Shown one piece after another: positions 1-6,444 of a stretch of 13,004 nucleotides of DNA. This DNA comes from Syntrophaceae bacterium (lineage in GTDB: Bacteria; Desulfobacterota; Syntrophia; Syntrophales; UBA2185), in NCBI GenBank assembly GCA_003508565.1, contig DNUI01000251.1:569-13572 (forward strand), in the 5' to 3' direction. The position numbers and the translations under genes are program-made. The notes under the pieces are model-generated. The model saw nothing but the letters and a program-made list of their open reading frames with translations, ran no database searches and was not told where the DNA came from. How positions within the stretch are numbered: the stretch's first letter is position 1; the number at the start of each line of letters is the position of its first letter.

Positions 1-452
1 TTCGCGCCAAAATTGGCGGAAATATCCTTAATGGGAATGCCTGAAGTATTCGTCGACACAATACAGTCCGGCTTTATAATCTTTTCCACTTTGGCAAAAA
101 GTTCCTGTTTAATCTTGAGATTTTCGATGACGACCTCAATCACCCAGTCAACATCGGAAAGCCATTTCAGGTTGTCTTCAAAATTTCCGATTTTGATCAT
201 GGAGGCGTTTTTCTTCGTGTAGAATGCGGCTGGTTTGGACTTTACTACGGTATCCAATCCGCTCGCCGCGAATCTGTTGCGCCACTCGGGGCTTTTCTCG
301 TTCAAGCCCTTCTCTTTGTCAGCCTGCGTTAGTTCAAAAGGAACGATATCGAGCAGTACACACTCGATCCCCGCATTGGTCAGGTGGGCCGCTATGGATG
401 CGCCCATAACCCCTGCGCCTAAGACTGCGGCTTTTTTAATGTTGTATGTCAT
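1..452 (-). CDS. 3-hydroxyacyl-CoA dehydrogenase, NAD-binding N-terminal part (runs off the window)
   Basis: The gene is cut by the left edge, so only about 150 N-terminal residues are visible. Beta-oxidation enzymes of this family oxidise (S)-3-hydroxyacyl-CoA to 3-ketoacyl-CoA with NAD+ in the cytoplasm. The visible part is a Rossmann fold: a beta strand leads into GAGVMG (residues 12-17), an acidic residue follows in LLDI (about 33-36), and later come EVVIENLKIK and STNTSG, both typical of the 3HCDH_N domain. The ATG (450-452) has a very strong ribosome binding site, AAAGGAGGAG, about 4 nt upstream. It starts 25 bp after the acyl-CoA dehydrogenase stop, so the two genes are almost certainly co-transcribed and catalyse non-adjacent steps of one pathway (an enoyl-CoA hydratase step lies between them). 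The 3HCDH C-terminal domain, and any fused hydratase domain, would lie outside the window; long fusion forms exist in this family. Confidence 0.9.
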   Translation of the reverse strand, partial: MTYNIKKAAVLGAGVMGASIAAHLTNAGIECVLLDIVPFELTQADKEKGLNEKSPEWRNRFAASGLDTVVKSKPAAFYTKKNASMIKIGNFEDNLKWLSDVDWVIEVVIENLKIKQELFAKVEKIIKPDCIVSTNTSGIPIKDISANFGA

Positions 453-477
453 ACTTCTCCTCCTTTTTAATCCAAGT

Positions 478-2343
478 CTAATAGGTAAAAGATTCGTCCG
501 CCATTTCGATAGGTATTCTCTCACCAAATTTGATCGCTTCACATTGTGCCTTCACGGTGGAAAGGACTTCCACTGCAAAGAACTTCGCAGAGGCAACCTT
601 GCCGTCATAAAATGCAGCGTCGCGATCTTCATGGATCAGAGCACGTTTCTTGCCTTTTGAATCTCCCACGTTTTTGCTCCTGTAGATGTCATTCAGCTTT
701 TCCTGGGCGATGTCCGCGGCCTGCATCAGAAAATGCCCGATAATGACATCACCAAATATTTCCATGTAAGGAGTCGCATTCAAGATCGGCAAGAGAAAAC
801 CGGCGCTCTTTCCGAGCTGCGCAAAATGCATGGTGAGATCAATCAACGCGTTGTACGCCTCCTCCAGATACGCGGCATGCCTCTTGATGTCCTCACACTG
901 CTTTGTTTTCATAATAGTCTCATTGATCTCGCCAAAGAGGTTCATGACGTCCGCGCCTTTTCGCGCACCAAGCTTCCTGCCGACAAGATCGAGACACTGA
1001 ATGCCATTTGTCCCTTCATAGATACTGGCAATTTTACAATCTCTAAAATACTGTTCAACAGGATAATCGGAACAGTACCCGTATCCGCCGTACACATCAA
1101 TGGCTGTAGAGCAGACCCATTGAGCTTTTTCCGAAGAATACGCCTTGCAGACAGGAATGAGAAGTTCAACCAGTCCTCTCCATTTTTCTCTCTCCTTTTC
1201 CGTATCCGATACTTTTGCCATGTCCATACAGAAGCCCGTAAAGTAGAGCATGGCTCGTATGCCTTCTACATGGACCTTCATCCATAAAAGCTTCCTTCGT
1301 ATATCCGGATGCTGAATGATGGGAACAGCTTTGGCATCAGGATTCTTCATCTCCCAGATGGCATGGCCCTGGATCCTTTCTTTCGCGTAGTGAACGGCAT
1401 GTTCATACGCGGCCGTCGCATGACCCAGGCTTTGCATCCCTACCTCAAGCCTTGCTTCATTCATCATATCAAACATTATCCTCAATCCCTGACGTTCTCT
1501 TCCCAACAGTTCTCCTATGCATTTTCCCTCATCACCGAAATTCAACGTACAGGTGGCAGAACCCTTGATGCCCATTTTATGCTCGACGTTACCCGTCCGT
1601 ACATCGTTGAATTCTCCGAGAGTGCCGTCATCGTTAACACGGTATTTGGGAACGAGGAAGATAGAGATTCCCGCCGTCCCGGGAGGATCACCTTCAATTC
1701 TGGCAAGGACAGGGTGAATGATATTCTCTGTAAGGTCATGATCACCACAGGAAATGAATATCTTGGTTCCCGTAATGCTGAATGTCCCATCAGGTGATCT
1801 CTTGGCCACTGTTTTCAGAGCGCCCACATCGCTTCCTGCTCCCGGTTCGGTCAGACACATTGTCCCCCCCCACTTACCGGCATACATCGTGTACATGTAC
1901 TTGTTTTTTTGCTCTTCCGTACCGTGCATCTCGATCAAGCGGGCAGCGCCGTGTGTGAGCCCCGGATACATAAGAAAAGGAAAATTGGCGGCAAACATAA
2001 ACTCTGAGCAGGCAGTAGTCACGGAAATGGGCAACCCCTGGCCTCCTACATCAGGAGACTCCATGGCGCAAAGCCACCCAGCTTCTACATATTTTTTATA
2101 GACATCATGGAAAGATTCAGGAACAGACACCTTTCCGTCCTTAAAGGTGCACCCTTCCTTGTCGCCAATGGTGTACGCAGGCAAGAGGCTGTTCACTGCC
2201 AGCTTTTCCGCTTCGGTTTGCAACATTAACACCACTTCTTTAGAGACATCGGCAAACTTCTCTTTTTCGAACAACTTTTCAACACCCAGTTGCTCAAAAA
2301 GAACAAACAGCTGATCCCTTGTATTCACCAGCACATTGCTCAT
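478..2343 (-). CDS. Acyl-CoA dehydrogenase, long (~600-residue) type
   Basis: This is an FAD-dependent acyl-CoA dehydrogenase, which introduces the trans-2 double bond into an acyl-CoA and passes electrons to ETF. It has 621 residues, against about 380 for the short classical enzymes. The extra length is an N-terminal extension and a C-terminal helical domain, as in the long family often annotated as DmdC-like or 'acyl-CoA dehydrogenase with C-terminal domain'. Visible signatures are MCLTEPGAGSD (162-172, FAD/substrate contact), GGYGYCSDYPVEQYFRD (419-435) and IYEGTNGIQ (441-449); Glu443 in YEGT is the expected catalytic base. The ATG at 2341-2343 has GGGAGGG 6 nt upstream. It lies 85 bp after the TetR gene and 25 bp before the 3-hydroxyacyl-CoA dehydrogenase gene. 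The chain length of the substrate cannot be read from the sequence; the DmdC label alone should not be taken to mean dimethylsulfoniopropionate metabolism. Confidence 0.95.
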   Translation of the reverse strand: MSNVLVNTRDQLFVLFEQLGVEKLFEKEKFADVSKEVVLMLQTEAEKLAVNSLLPAYTIGDKEGCTFKDGKVSVPESFHDVYKKYVEAGWLCAMESPDVGGQGLPISVTTACSEFMFAANFPFLMYPGLTHGAARLIEMHGTEEQKNKYMYTMYAGKWGGTMCLTEPGAGSDVGALKTVAKRSPDGTFSITGTKIFISCGDHDLTENIIHPVLARIEGDPPGTAGISIFLVPKYRVNDDGTLGEFNDVRTGNVEHKMGIKGSATCTLNFGDEGKCIGELLGRERQGLRIMFDMMNEARLEVGMQSLGHATAAYEHAVHYAKERIQGHAIWEMKNPDAKAVPIIQHPDIRRKLLWMKVHVEGIRAMLYFTGFCMDMAKVSDTEKEREKWRGLVELLIPVCKAYSSEKAQWVCSTAIDVYGGYGYCSDYPVEQYFRDCKIASIYEGTNGIQCLDLVGRKLGARKGADVMNLFGEINETIMKTKQCEDIKRHAAYLEEAYNALIDLTMHFAQLGKSAGFLLPILNATPYMEIFGDVIIGHFLMQAADIAQEKLNDIYRSKNVGDSKGKKRALIHEDRDAAFYDGKVASAKFFAVEVLSTVKAQCEAIKFGERIPIEMADESFTY

Positions 2344-2428
2344 AAAAAACCCTCCCTTCCTTTATCTTTGTTCTAGTTTTCTCCTCATTGTTCAATACTA
2401 TTACTCAACGACAGCAGTTCTTCCCACA

Positions 2429-3061
2429 TTAGTTTCTTTTCAGACCTTCGATGAAGACATCTAAACCTGCGGTGATTGTTGACCTGATTAACTCCTCTCT
2501 CCTTGATTCCGCACTTATGAATATATAGAGAGAGACGACACCATTGAGAAACCCCCAGAGGGCATTCCTGATTTTACGGACGTTCAGGGATGATGAAAAC
2601 TCTCCATTATCTATACCGTACTGAAATACTTTCTCTATAATGTCTACTGTTTGATTTGTTGATTTAATAATATGGGTTTGAAGATCTTCCGGCAAATTGC
2701 TGTGATTGGCATGAAGCATAAAGGTGATAAGAATCCTGAAAAGCTCTCTGTCTTTGAGAAAAAAATCCACATATACTGCGGAAAGCCGGCTTAGCATATC
2801 AGAAGCGCTTCCACCGTTCTTACACAAACCAGCTACCTTTTCGTGAAACTTATCAATATCGTTGAGAAGGATTTGACTGTATATCTCATCCTTACTTTTA
2901 AAATAGAGATAGACCGCCCCTTTGCTCAGTTCAGCTTTTTTTGCAATGCTTTCGACAGTTACAGACTTGAAACCTCTTTCAAAAAACAATTTTCTTGCCG
3001 CTTTGAGAATGGCGCTTTTCCTGATTTCCTTTTCCCGACTCCTTCTTTTTTCAAATATCAT
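2429..3061 (-). CDS. TetR/AcrR-family transcriptional regulator of the acyl-CoA oxidation genes
   Basis: This is a 210-residue one-component repressor of the TetR family. The N-terminal domain has the classic helix-turn-helix: the segment around 18-31 (ILKAARKLFFERG), then TVESIAKKAELSKGAVYLYF (35-54), then KSKDEIY. The rest is the all-helical ligand and dimerisation domain, in which acyl-CoAs are the usual ligands in FadR/PsrA-like members. The frame is open to an ATG at 3139, but ATG 3059-3061 is preferred because GGAGGAGGG lies just upstream and the first 26 residues of the longer form do not look like family sequence. It lies upstream of, and in the same direction as, the acyl-CoA dehydrogenase and hydroxyacyl-CoA dehydrogenase genes, which are its likely targets. 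A palindrome at 3146-3162 is its likely autoregulatory operator. Family assignment is certain; the fatty-acid role comes from context. Confidence 0.93.
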   Translation of the reverse strand: MIFEKRRSREKEIRKSAILKAARKLFFERGFKSVTVESIAKKAELSKGAVYLYFKSKDEIYSQILLNDIDKFHEKVAGLCKNGGSASDMLSRLSAVYVDFFLKDRELFRILITFMLHANHSNLPEDLQTHIIKSTNQTVDIIEKVFQYGIDNGEFSSSLNVRKIRNALWGFLNGVVSLYIFISAESRREELIRSTITAGLDVFIEGLKRN

Positions 3062-3145
3062 CGCCCTCCTCCACAACTCATTCACAGCAACGTAAATTTT
3101 ATTATTAGGACCTGCATGGCGCTTTAAAAAGCTTATCATGAACTG

Positions 3146-3170
3146 TAGTCATTATATGACTATTGGTCAT
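3146..3170 (-). promoter_or_regulatory. Candidate TetR operator (palindrome with a third half-site)
   Basis: The sequence holds TAGTCATTATATGACTA (3146-3162), a perfect 7-bp-arm palindrome with a 3-bp centre. Its right arm is shared with a second palindrome, ATGAC-N5-GTCAT (3156-3170), so three alternating half-sites stand side by side. A TATAAT (minus strand, 3151-3156) lies inside the first palindrome, and a TTGACA (3194-3199) lies further upstream. The regulator gene starts about 85 bp downstream. This is what an autoregulated TetR promoter should look like; that this protein binds here is inference. Confidence 0.6.
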
Positions 3171-3306
3171 TTGTACCATTATATATTTTCTGATGTCAAG
3201 ATAAAAAGTCAATACAATAATTGCGTGAATAGACCACTGCAGAGTACATTACTTTCCAATGGCAGAGACGGGAATATCCGGGTCTTTTAAACAGCAAACC
3301 TCTTGA

Positions 3307-3983
3307 CTACTTCTTTACCGCCTTAATTAACAATACCGTTGAGAGGGCTCGAGGCATAATTTTCGCGTCAAGCCACGCAAAGACGGCATACAGCTTGTTG
3401 CTCCACCTAAAGAGAACTGGAATAATGACCGGTTTTCGTGATGGTGGAGCACTTTGCCTATCCACCCATGCGGAATCTCTGAACCGTTGAAAAAAGAAAT
3501 GCTGCTATGCACATGGTGAATTTATCCAAAGGCCCCAAGACTTTTCGAGTTAAAATGCGGAAGAAACGTGCTTTCAGCAAAAGACTTTCCATTTCGGCAA
3601 GTTCATACCTCCGAAAATGTTTCACAAAACGATCATCATACGAGAAATAAAACCGGCGGTGAGGAAATGTGATGGAAAGAACGCCTGATGGCTTGATGAC
3701 TCCGGCAATCTCTGACAGGAATTTCGCGTCACCATCAAGGTGTTCCAGAACCTCCGACACAATAACATGTGAAAAGCTCTCAGCCCTGAGGGGAAGGATC
3801 ATGCCATCGGCTACGACGTACATCCCTTCACTGAGATTTTTTCTTCAAAGTCTGGAGTGCCAAAAAGGATACATCGGAGTATACGACATTTCCGTAATTG
3901 ACAGTTATAGAGGCAATTCTTGAGTGTGATATACGTGTAATCCGTAAAAACTCTTGAAAGCGCTTATCCTGAGATTGATTCAC
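3307..3983 (-). pseudogene. SAM-dependent methyltransferase, broken by two frameshifts
   Basis: Three minus-strand reading frames join into one methyltransferase. The first begins at GTG 3981-3983, has AAGGA upstream, and shares GTGA with the glycosyltransferase stop. It runs to ...GNVVYSDVSFLALQTLKK and leaves frame at a six-T run (six A on the coding strand, 3837-3842). The second continues NLSEGMYVVADG, then SHVIVSEVLEHL (the post-motif region of class I methyltransferases) and GVLSITFPH, down to the stop at 3458. The third, entered near 3463-3470, gives GWVDRQSAPPSRKPVI and ends at TAG 3307-3309 with a normal-looking C-terminus. Read across the shifts the product is about 225 residues. 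Where the glycine-rich SAM motif I should stand, before GNVVYSDVS, the sequence reads ITRISHSRIASI, so the motif is missing or deleted. Sequencing error is possible, but three frameshifts in two adjacent genes while all the neighbours are intact favours real decay. Confidence 0.75.
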
Positions 3984-4730
3984 GGCATCCTTGGAAATAA
4001 TTTTGACGTGATTACGGGCATCTTCGCAAGCCGGAAGGTGAGTGCAGTGAAAAGGCATCCAAAAGCATAGCGCACACTCCGGTGGAAGTTAATGGATGAA
4101 GCTTCGGCAAAATATTTTGTCGGGCAACTGACTTCGGCAATGGTATGACCGAACCAAATGATCTGGGCAAGCATCTGATTGTCGAACATAAAGTCATCAG
4201 AGTTTTTATCAAGGGGTAGCTGTTCAAGAAGGCCTTTCGAAAATGCCCTGTAGCCTGTGTGATACTCGGAGAGCTTCGCGCCTGTAAGGATATTATACCA
4301 ATGTAATACCACGATTGGCTATATACTTCCAAGGAGGCATCCCGCCTTTGAGGGCATAACCTCCAAGTATCCTTGAACCTATAACACAGGAGTACAGATT
4401 ATTCCCAATCATGGACGCCATGGCCGGAATCAGTTTTGGTGTGTACTGATAACCGGGATGTACCATAATGATGATATCCCCTTCGTGTTCAAGCGCCAAT
4501 TTATAACATGTCTTCTGGTTCGCCTCGTAACCGCGGTTGCCGTCATGAACGAACACCTCTCCGTGCGGGAGATTTTTCGCAATCACGGCAGTATCATCCC
4601 GGCTTGCATCATCAACAAGTATTACAAGATCAACGATCCCATGAGACATCACTTCATCATAGGTCATGCGGAGTGTTTGTGCCACATTGTACGCGGGTAT
4701 GACTACAACTACTTTTTTGTCATTAAACAC
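3980..4730 (-). pseudogene. GT2-family glycosyltransferase (polyprenyl-phosphate sugar synthase-like), frameshifted
   Basis: Read through one frameshift, this is a complete family-2 glycosyltransferase of about 250 residues, similar in plan to dolichol/polyprenyl-phosphate mannose or glucose synthases. It begins at GTG 4728-4730 with VVVVIPAYNVAQTL, followed by ILVDDASRDDTA, NRGYEANQKT and MVHPGYQYTPKLI. The first frame stops at TAA 4293-4295, after PWKYIANRGITLV. The other frame continues NILTGAKLSEYHTGYRAFSK, SDDFMFDNQMLAQ and CPTKYFAEASSINF to a stop at 3980. Homologues run straight through this point (LV-x-N-x-L-x-GAKLSEYHTGYRAF). The coding strand reads GGTATAATATCC; restoring one TA dinucleotide rejoins the frames, so slippage in a TA repeat is the simplest cause. 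There is no membrane helix. The methyltransferase fragment downstream overlaps its stop by 4 nt, so the two were once translationally coupled. Confidence 0.78.
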
Positions 4731-4739
4731 TACATCATC

Positions 4740-4895
4740 CTATCCTGTATACATAAATGAGTTGCCGCTATGAACATATCTCCGCTCTCGGAAATCGCGC
4801 ATCACAGAGAATATTGGGAAGGCCACATCCCGTGATAGGTTCTTAACAGAGTAATAGTCGTATTTCAAGAGGAACCACAGGTCATGACAAGCCAT
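4740..4895 (-). CDS. Small unrecognised ORF upstream of the broken glycosyltransferase
   Basis: I do not recognise this product. The frame is open back to 4955, but its first 20 residues would be encoded by the pilin terminator hairpin, so a start at ATG 4893-4895 or later is more sensible. That gives 51 residues, starting MACHDLWFLLKYDYYS and rich in aromatic and charged residues, with no signal peptide. The stop (TGA, 4740-4742) is 9 nt before the GTG of the glycosyltransferase pseudogene, an operon-like spacing. No good ribosome binding site is visible. It may be a small gene of the decayed module, the tail of a gene deleted at its 5' end, or chance. Confidence 0.3.
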   Translation of the reverse strand: MACHDLWFLLKYDYYSVKNLSRDVAFPIFSVMRDFRERRYVHSGNSFMYTG

Positions 4896-4915
4896 GAGTG
4901 CTTTCAACGCGAAAA

Positions 4916-4947
4916 GAAAAAGGGGCGTTGTGGAACGCCCCTTTTTC
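4916..4947 (-). terminator. Rho-independent terminator of the pilin gene (symmetric, could act both ways)
   Basis: This is a perfect inverted repeat with 14-bp arms and a 4-nt loop. The GC-rich core is GGGGCGTT / AACGCCCC, flanked by an A tract on one side and a T tract on the other, so each strand shows a hairpin followed by Ts. It lies 23 bp past the pilin stop codon. It should insulate the highly expressed pilin transcript from the decayed genes downstream. It could also stop plus-strand transcription entering from 4.9 kb. Confidence 0.9.
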
Positions 4948-4970
4948 ATAAACAACTGCGCTGTGTTGAT

Positions 4971-5387
4971 TTAATTAGCTGTCGCTGGCGTGAATACACC
5001 GTCGCCGGTAATTTCAGCCGTGGCCTTGGCAAGACCCCACCCTCCATCGCCTGTCGCCTGCAAGGTATATGAAGAAGCACTGGCCCAAGCCGAAAAAGCA
5101 ACAGTAATGTTGGGTGTCGGGTTAAAGCCTGCAGCCTGCAGAGAAGGAGCAGCGCCTGTGATCGCCGGTGCTGCTGCCAAATTCGGGTTATCGGCAATCA
5201 ACGCCGCCAGAGCCGTATTGGCATTCTTCACATCGCTATTTATGGACGCAACCCAACCCCTTTTTCTGTACTGTGCAAACTGGGGAATGGCGATGGCCGC
5301 CAAAATACCGATAATGGCGATAACGATCATGAGTTCGATCAACGTGAAACCTCTCTGTCCTCTTTTTTTGTACATTGCACTAATCAT
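4971..5387 (-). CDS. pilA: Type IV major pilin (PilA-like prepilin)
   Basis: This 138-residue prepilin is exported, cleaved and N-methylated by the prepilin peptidase PilD, then polymerised into type IV pili for twitching, adhesion or surface contact. The short basic leader MISAMYKKRGQRG ends in the G13/F14 cleavage site. FTLIELMIVIAIIGILAAIA follows, the invariant hydrophobic assembly helix, with Glu18 as mature Glu5. Mature length is 125 residues. The start of the mature region resembles the short Geobacter PilA, but here a full globular domain rich in Ala, Ser, Thr and Gly follows (e.g. ASASSYTLQATGDGG). There are no cysteines, so the usual C-terminal disulfide loop is absent. The first ATG (5385-5387) is chosen because AAAGGAG lies 10 nt upstream; the internal ATG at codon 5 would be 22 nt away. 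A sigma-54 promoter and a strong terminator bracket it as a single-gene transcript. Neighbouring sugar-transfer genes suggest that the pilin may be glycosylated. Confidence 0.95.
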   Translation of the reverse strand: MISAMYKKRGQRGFTLIELMIVIAIIGILAAIAIPQFAQYRKRGWVASINSDVKNANTALAALIADNPNLAAAPAITGAAPSLQAAGFNPTPNITVAFSAWASASSYTLQATGDGGWGLAKATAEITGDGVFTPATAN

Positions 5388-5473
5388 AATTTTTTTTCTC
5401 CTTTCAATGTGTGTCCATTATATTTTTTTTACGAAAACCTTACGTTATTCTTTGATTTAATAATTCTCGGTAC

Positions 5474-5483
5474 CACCTCCTTT
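5474..5483 (-). other. Orphan Shine-Dalgarno-like sequence in the pilin leader
   Basis: On the minus strand this reads AAAGGAGGTG, a perfect 10-nt complement of the 16S rRNA 3' end. It is about 86 nt upstream of the pilin start, and no convincing start codon follows it. The only nearby frame, GTG GTA CCG..., is 15 codons long and begins too close to the motif. It may be a ribosome standby or mRNA-stabilising site. The function is unproven. Confidence 0.35.
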
Positions 5484-5552
5484 GCTTTCTCATCTGTTAT
5501 TTACAAAAAAAACCTTTTTACATGAATTTTATCGTTTTGTATCGCTTCATTT

Positions 5553-5567
5553 GCAACTACTGTACCA
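5553..5567 (-). promoter_or_regulatory. Sigma-54 (RpoN) promoter of the pilin gene
   Basis: The minus strand reads TGGTACAGTAGTTGCA. The -24 GG and -12 GC doublets are separated by exactly 10 nt, matching the sigma-54 consensus TGGCAC-N5-TTGCA with one mismatch in TGGCAC. Transcription should start near 5541, giving a leader of about 150 nt. Pilin genes in Proteobacteria and Geobacter are classically RpoN-dependent and activated by PilR, so both position and type fit. No clear activator site was identified upstream. Confidence 0.8.
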
Positions 5568-5810
5568 CTTCGAACCTTATAGTAATATTTACATGGAAAA
5601 TCAGACTATGTCCATATTATCAAATACATAGATAACACAGCCATCTTCACAGACATTTCTGCGCTAGTTACATTCACCCAATTAAGACCGGCAATTTTCA
5701 CCAACAACCCGTCAATTTCACCTCTCATGACAAAATAATGACCTCCCTCCATATGAATTACATTATGTACCGCGGACCGCTTTTCCCATGTTCAACGGAC
5801 GTTTCTTACC

Positions 5811-5840
5811 TTGACACCAGCCTGCCATATTCATTATAGT
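5811..5840 (+). promoter_or_regulatory. Sigma-70 promoter of queD
   Basis: TTGACA (5811-5816) and TATAGT (5835-5840) are separated by 18 bp. The -35 is perfect and the -10 differs from consensus by one base. The predicted transcription start, near 5847, leaves a leader of about 25 nt holding the AGGAGG at 5862-5867. This rules out the upstream GTG at 5839 as the translation start. The stretch between this promoter and the sigma-54 promoter (5568-5810) shows no gene and no structure I can name. Confidence 0.75.
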
Positions 5841-5871
5841 GTCATCCACACTAATCAAAACAGGAGGTTCC

Positions 5872-6264
5872 GTGTTCGAAGTTACGATAACGCAAACTTT
5901 CTCTGCCGCCCATCGCCTTAAAGAAAGCGGCGGCACCTGTGAAAAACTCCACGGCCATAATTTCACCGTTGAGGTCTCCATATCTTCCCCTGCTCTAAAC
6001 GATGCAGGTATGGTAATTGATTTCAAAATTGTAAAGGAGTGGACCGGCGAGATACTGAAAGAACTTGATCATAGATATCTGAATGAACTCAGCTACTTCA
6101 ATAGTCTCAGCCCGTCAGCTGAAAACCTCGCCAGATTTTTTTATGAAAGAATTTCAGCAAAAACGAAAATCCACAATCTCGGCGTGACCCGTGTCACTGT
6201 GTGGGAGTCAGAGGAAACAAGGGCGTCATATAGTGAAACCTTTGCACCATTTGAAAAAATTTAA
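5872..6264 (+). CDS. queD: 6-carboxy-5,6,7,8-tetrahydropterin synthase (QueD / PTPS family)
   Basis: QueD converts dihydroneopterin triphosphate to 6-carboxytetrahydropterin, the first committed step towards preQ0 and queuosine in tRNA. The 130-residue product has the full active site. Zinc ligands are His14 (in FSAAHRL) and His27 and His29 (in the C-x3-HGH motif CEKLHGHNF), with Cys23 as the catalytic cysteine. Asp66-His67 (LDHRYLN) form the catalytic pair. PSAENLARF (81-89) and Glu112 (VWESEE) bind the pterin. The frame is open to a GTG at 5839, but that lies inside the promoter; GTG 5872-5874 follows AGGAGG by 4 nt and aligns with the normal family N-terminus. A eukaryote-type sepiapterin-pathway PTPS is unlikely given the bacterial C-x3-HGH form and the folE2 gene 6.7 kb away. 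No queC or queE is in the window. Confidence 0.92.
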   Translation: MFEVTITQTFSAAHRLKESGGTCEKLHGHNFTVEVSISSPALNDAGMVIDFKIVKEWTGEILKELDHRYLNELSYFNSLSPSAENLARFFYERISAKTKIHNLGVTRVTVWESEETRASYSETFAPFEKI

Positions 6265-6444
6265 TGCAATCCTTCTAAATTACATACATGATGCTAAACA
6301 ACTGCTAATTCACGCTCTGTCATGTACCATAGTATCAAAAAATGCGATAAAAACATCCATTTTCGAGTGGAAAATGTGGCACCGTTACATTCTGGGGAAA
6401 TATATATTTTTCACTAGGATCAGCTGCTTTTTGGGACCGCATAA

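Noticed and set aside
733..1797. Long plus-strand open frames (733-1287 and 1309-1797)
   Set aside because: They lie fully antisense to the acyl-CoA dehydrogenase gene, whose product matches its family end to end; the antisense translations show no domain.
3062..3139. Longer N-terminus of the TetR protein starting at 3139
   Set aside because: The extra 26 residues do not look like TetR sequence, and GGAGGAGGG stands directly before the ATG at 3061.
3327..3823. Two separate minus-strand genes at 3458-3823 and 3327-3512
   Set aside because: They are pieces of one methyltransferase in shifted frames. The true C-terminal frame ends at 3307, and the 3327-3512 frame is a third, non-coding one.
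4291..4297. Programmed ribosomal frameshift in the glycosyltransferase
   Set aside because: There is no slippery heptamer or downstream structure of the usual kind. The neighbouring co-transcribed gene carries two more shifts and a missing motif, which fits decay better.
4990..5460. Plus-strand 156-codon frame antisense to the pilin
   Set aside because: It is a shadow of the pilin coding sequence, with no domain or ribosome binding site.
5388..5541. Cyclic-di-GMP (GEMM-I) riboswitch in the pilin leader
   Set aside because: Such riboswitches occur upstream of pilins in related bacteria, and GGTACCGA is faintly reminiscent, but the conserved GEMM core segments and paired arms are not visible. 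A covariance-model search would settle it.
5839..5871. QueD start at GTG 5839
   Set aside because: This GTG overlaps the -10 element of the promoter and lies upstream of the AGGAGG that serves GTG 5872.
6377..6392. Second sigma-54 promoter (TGGCAC at 6377-6382) before the methyltransferase gene
   Set aside because: The -24 half is perfect, but there is no GC doublet 10 nt after the GG, which sigma-54 requires.
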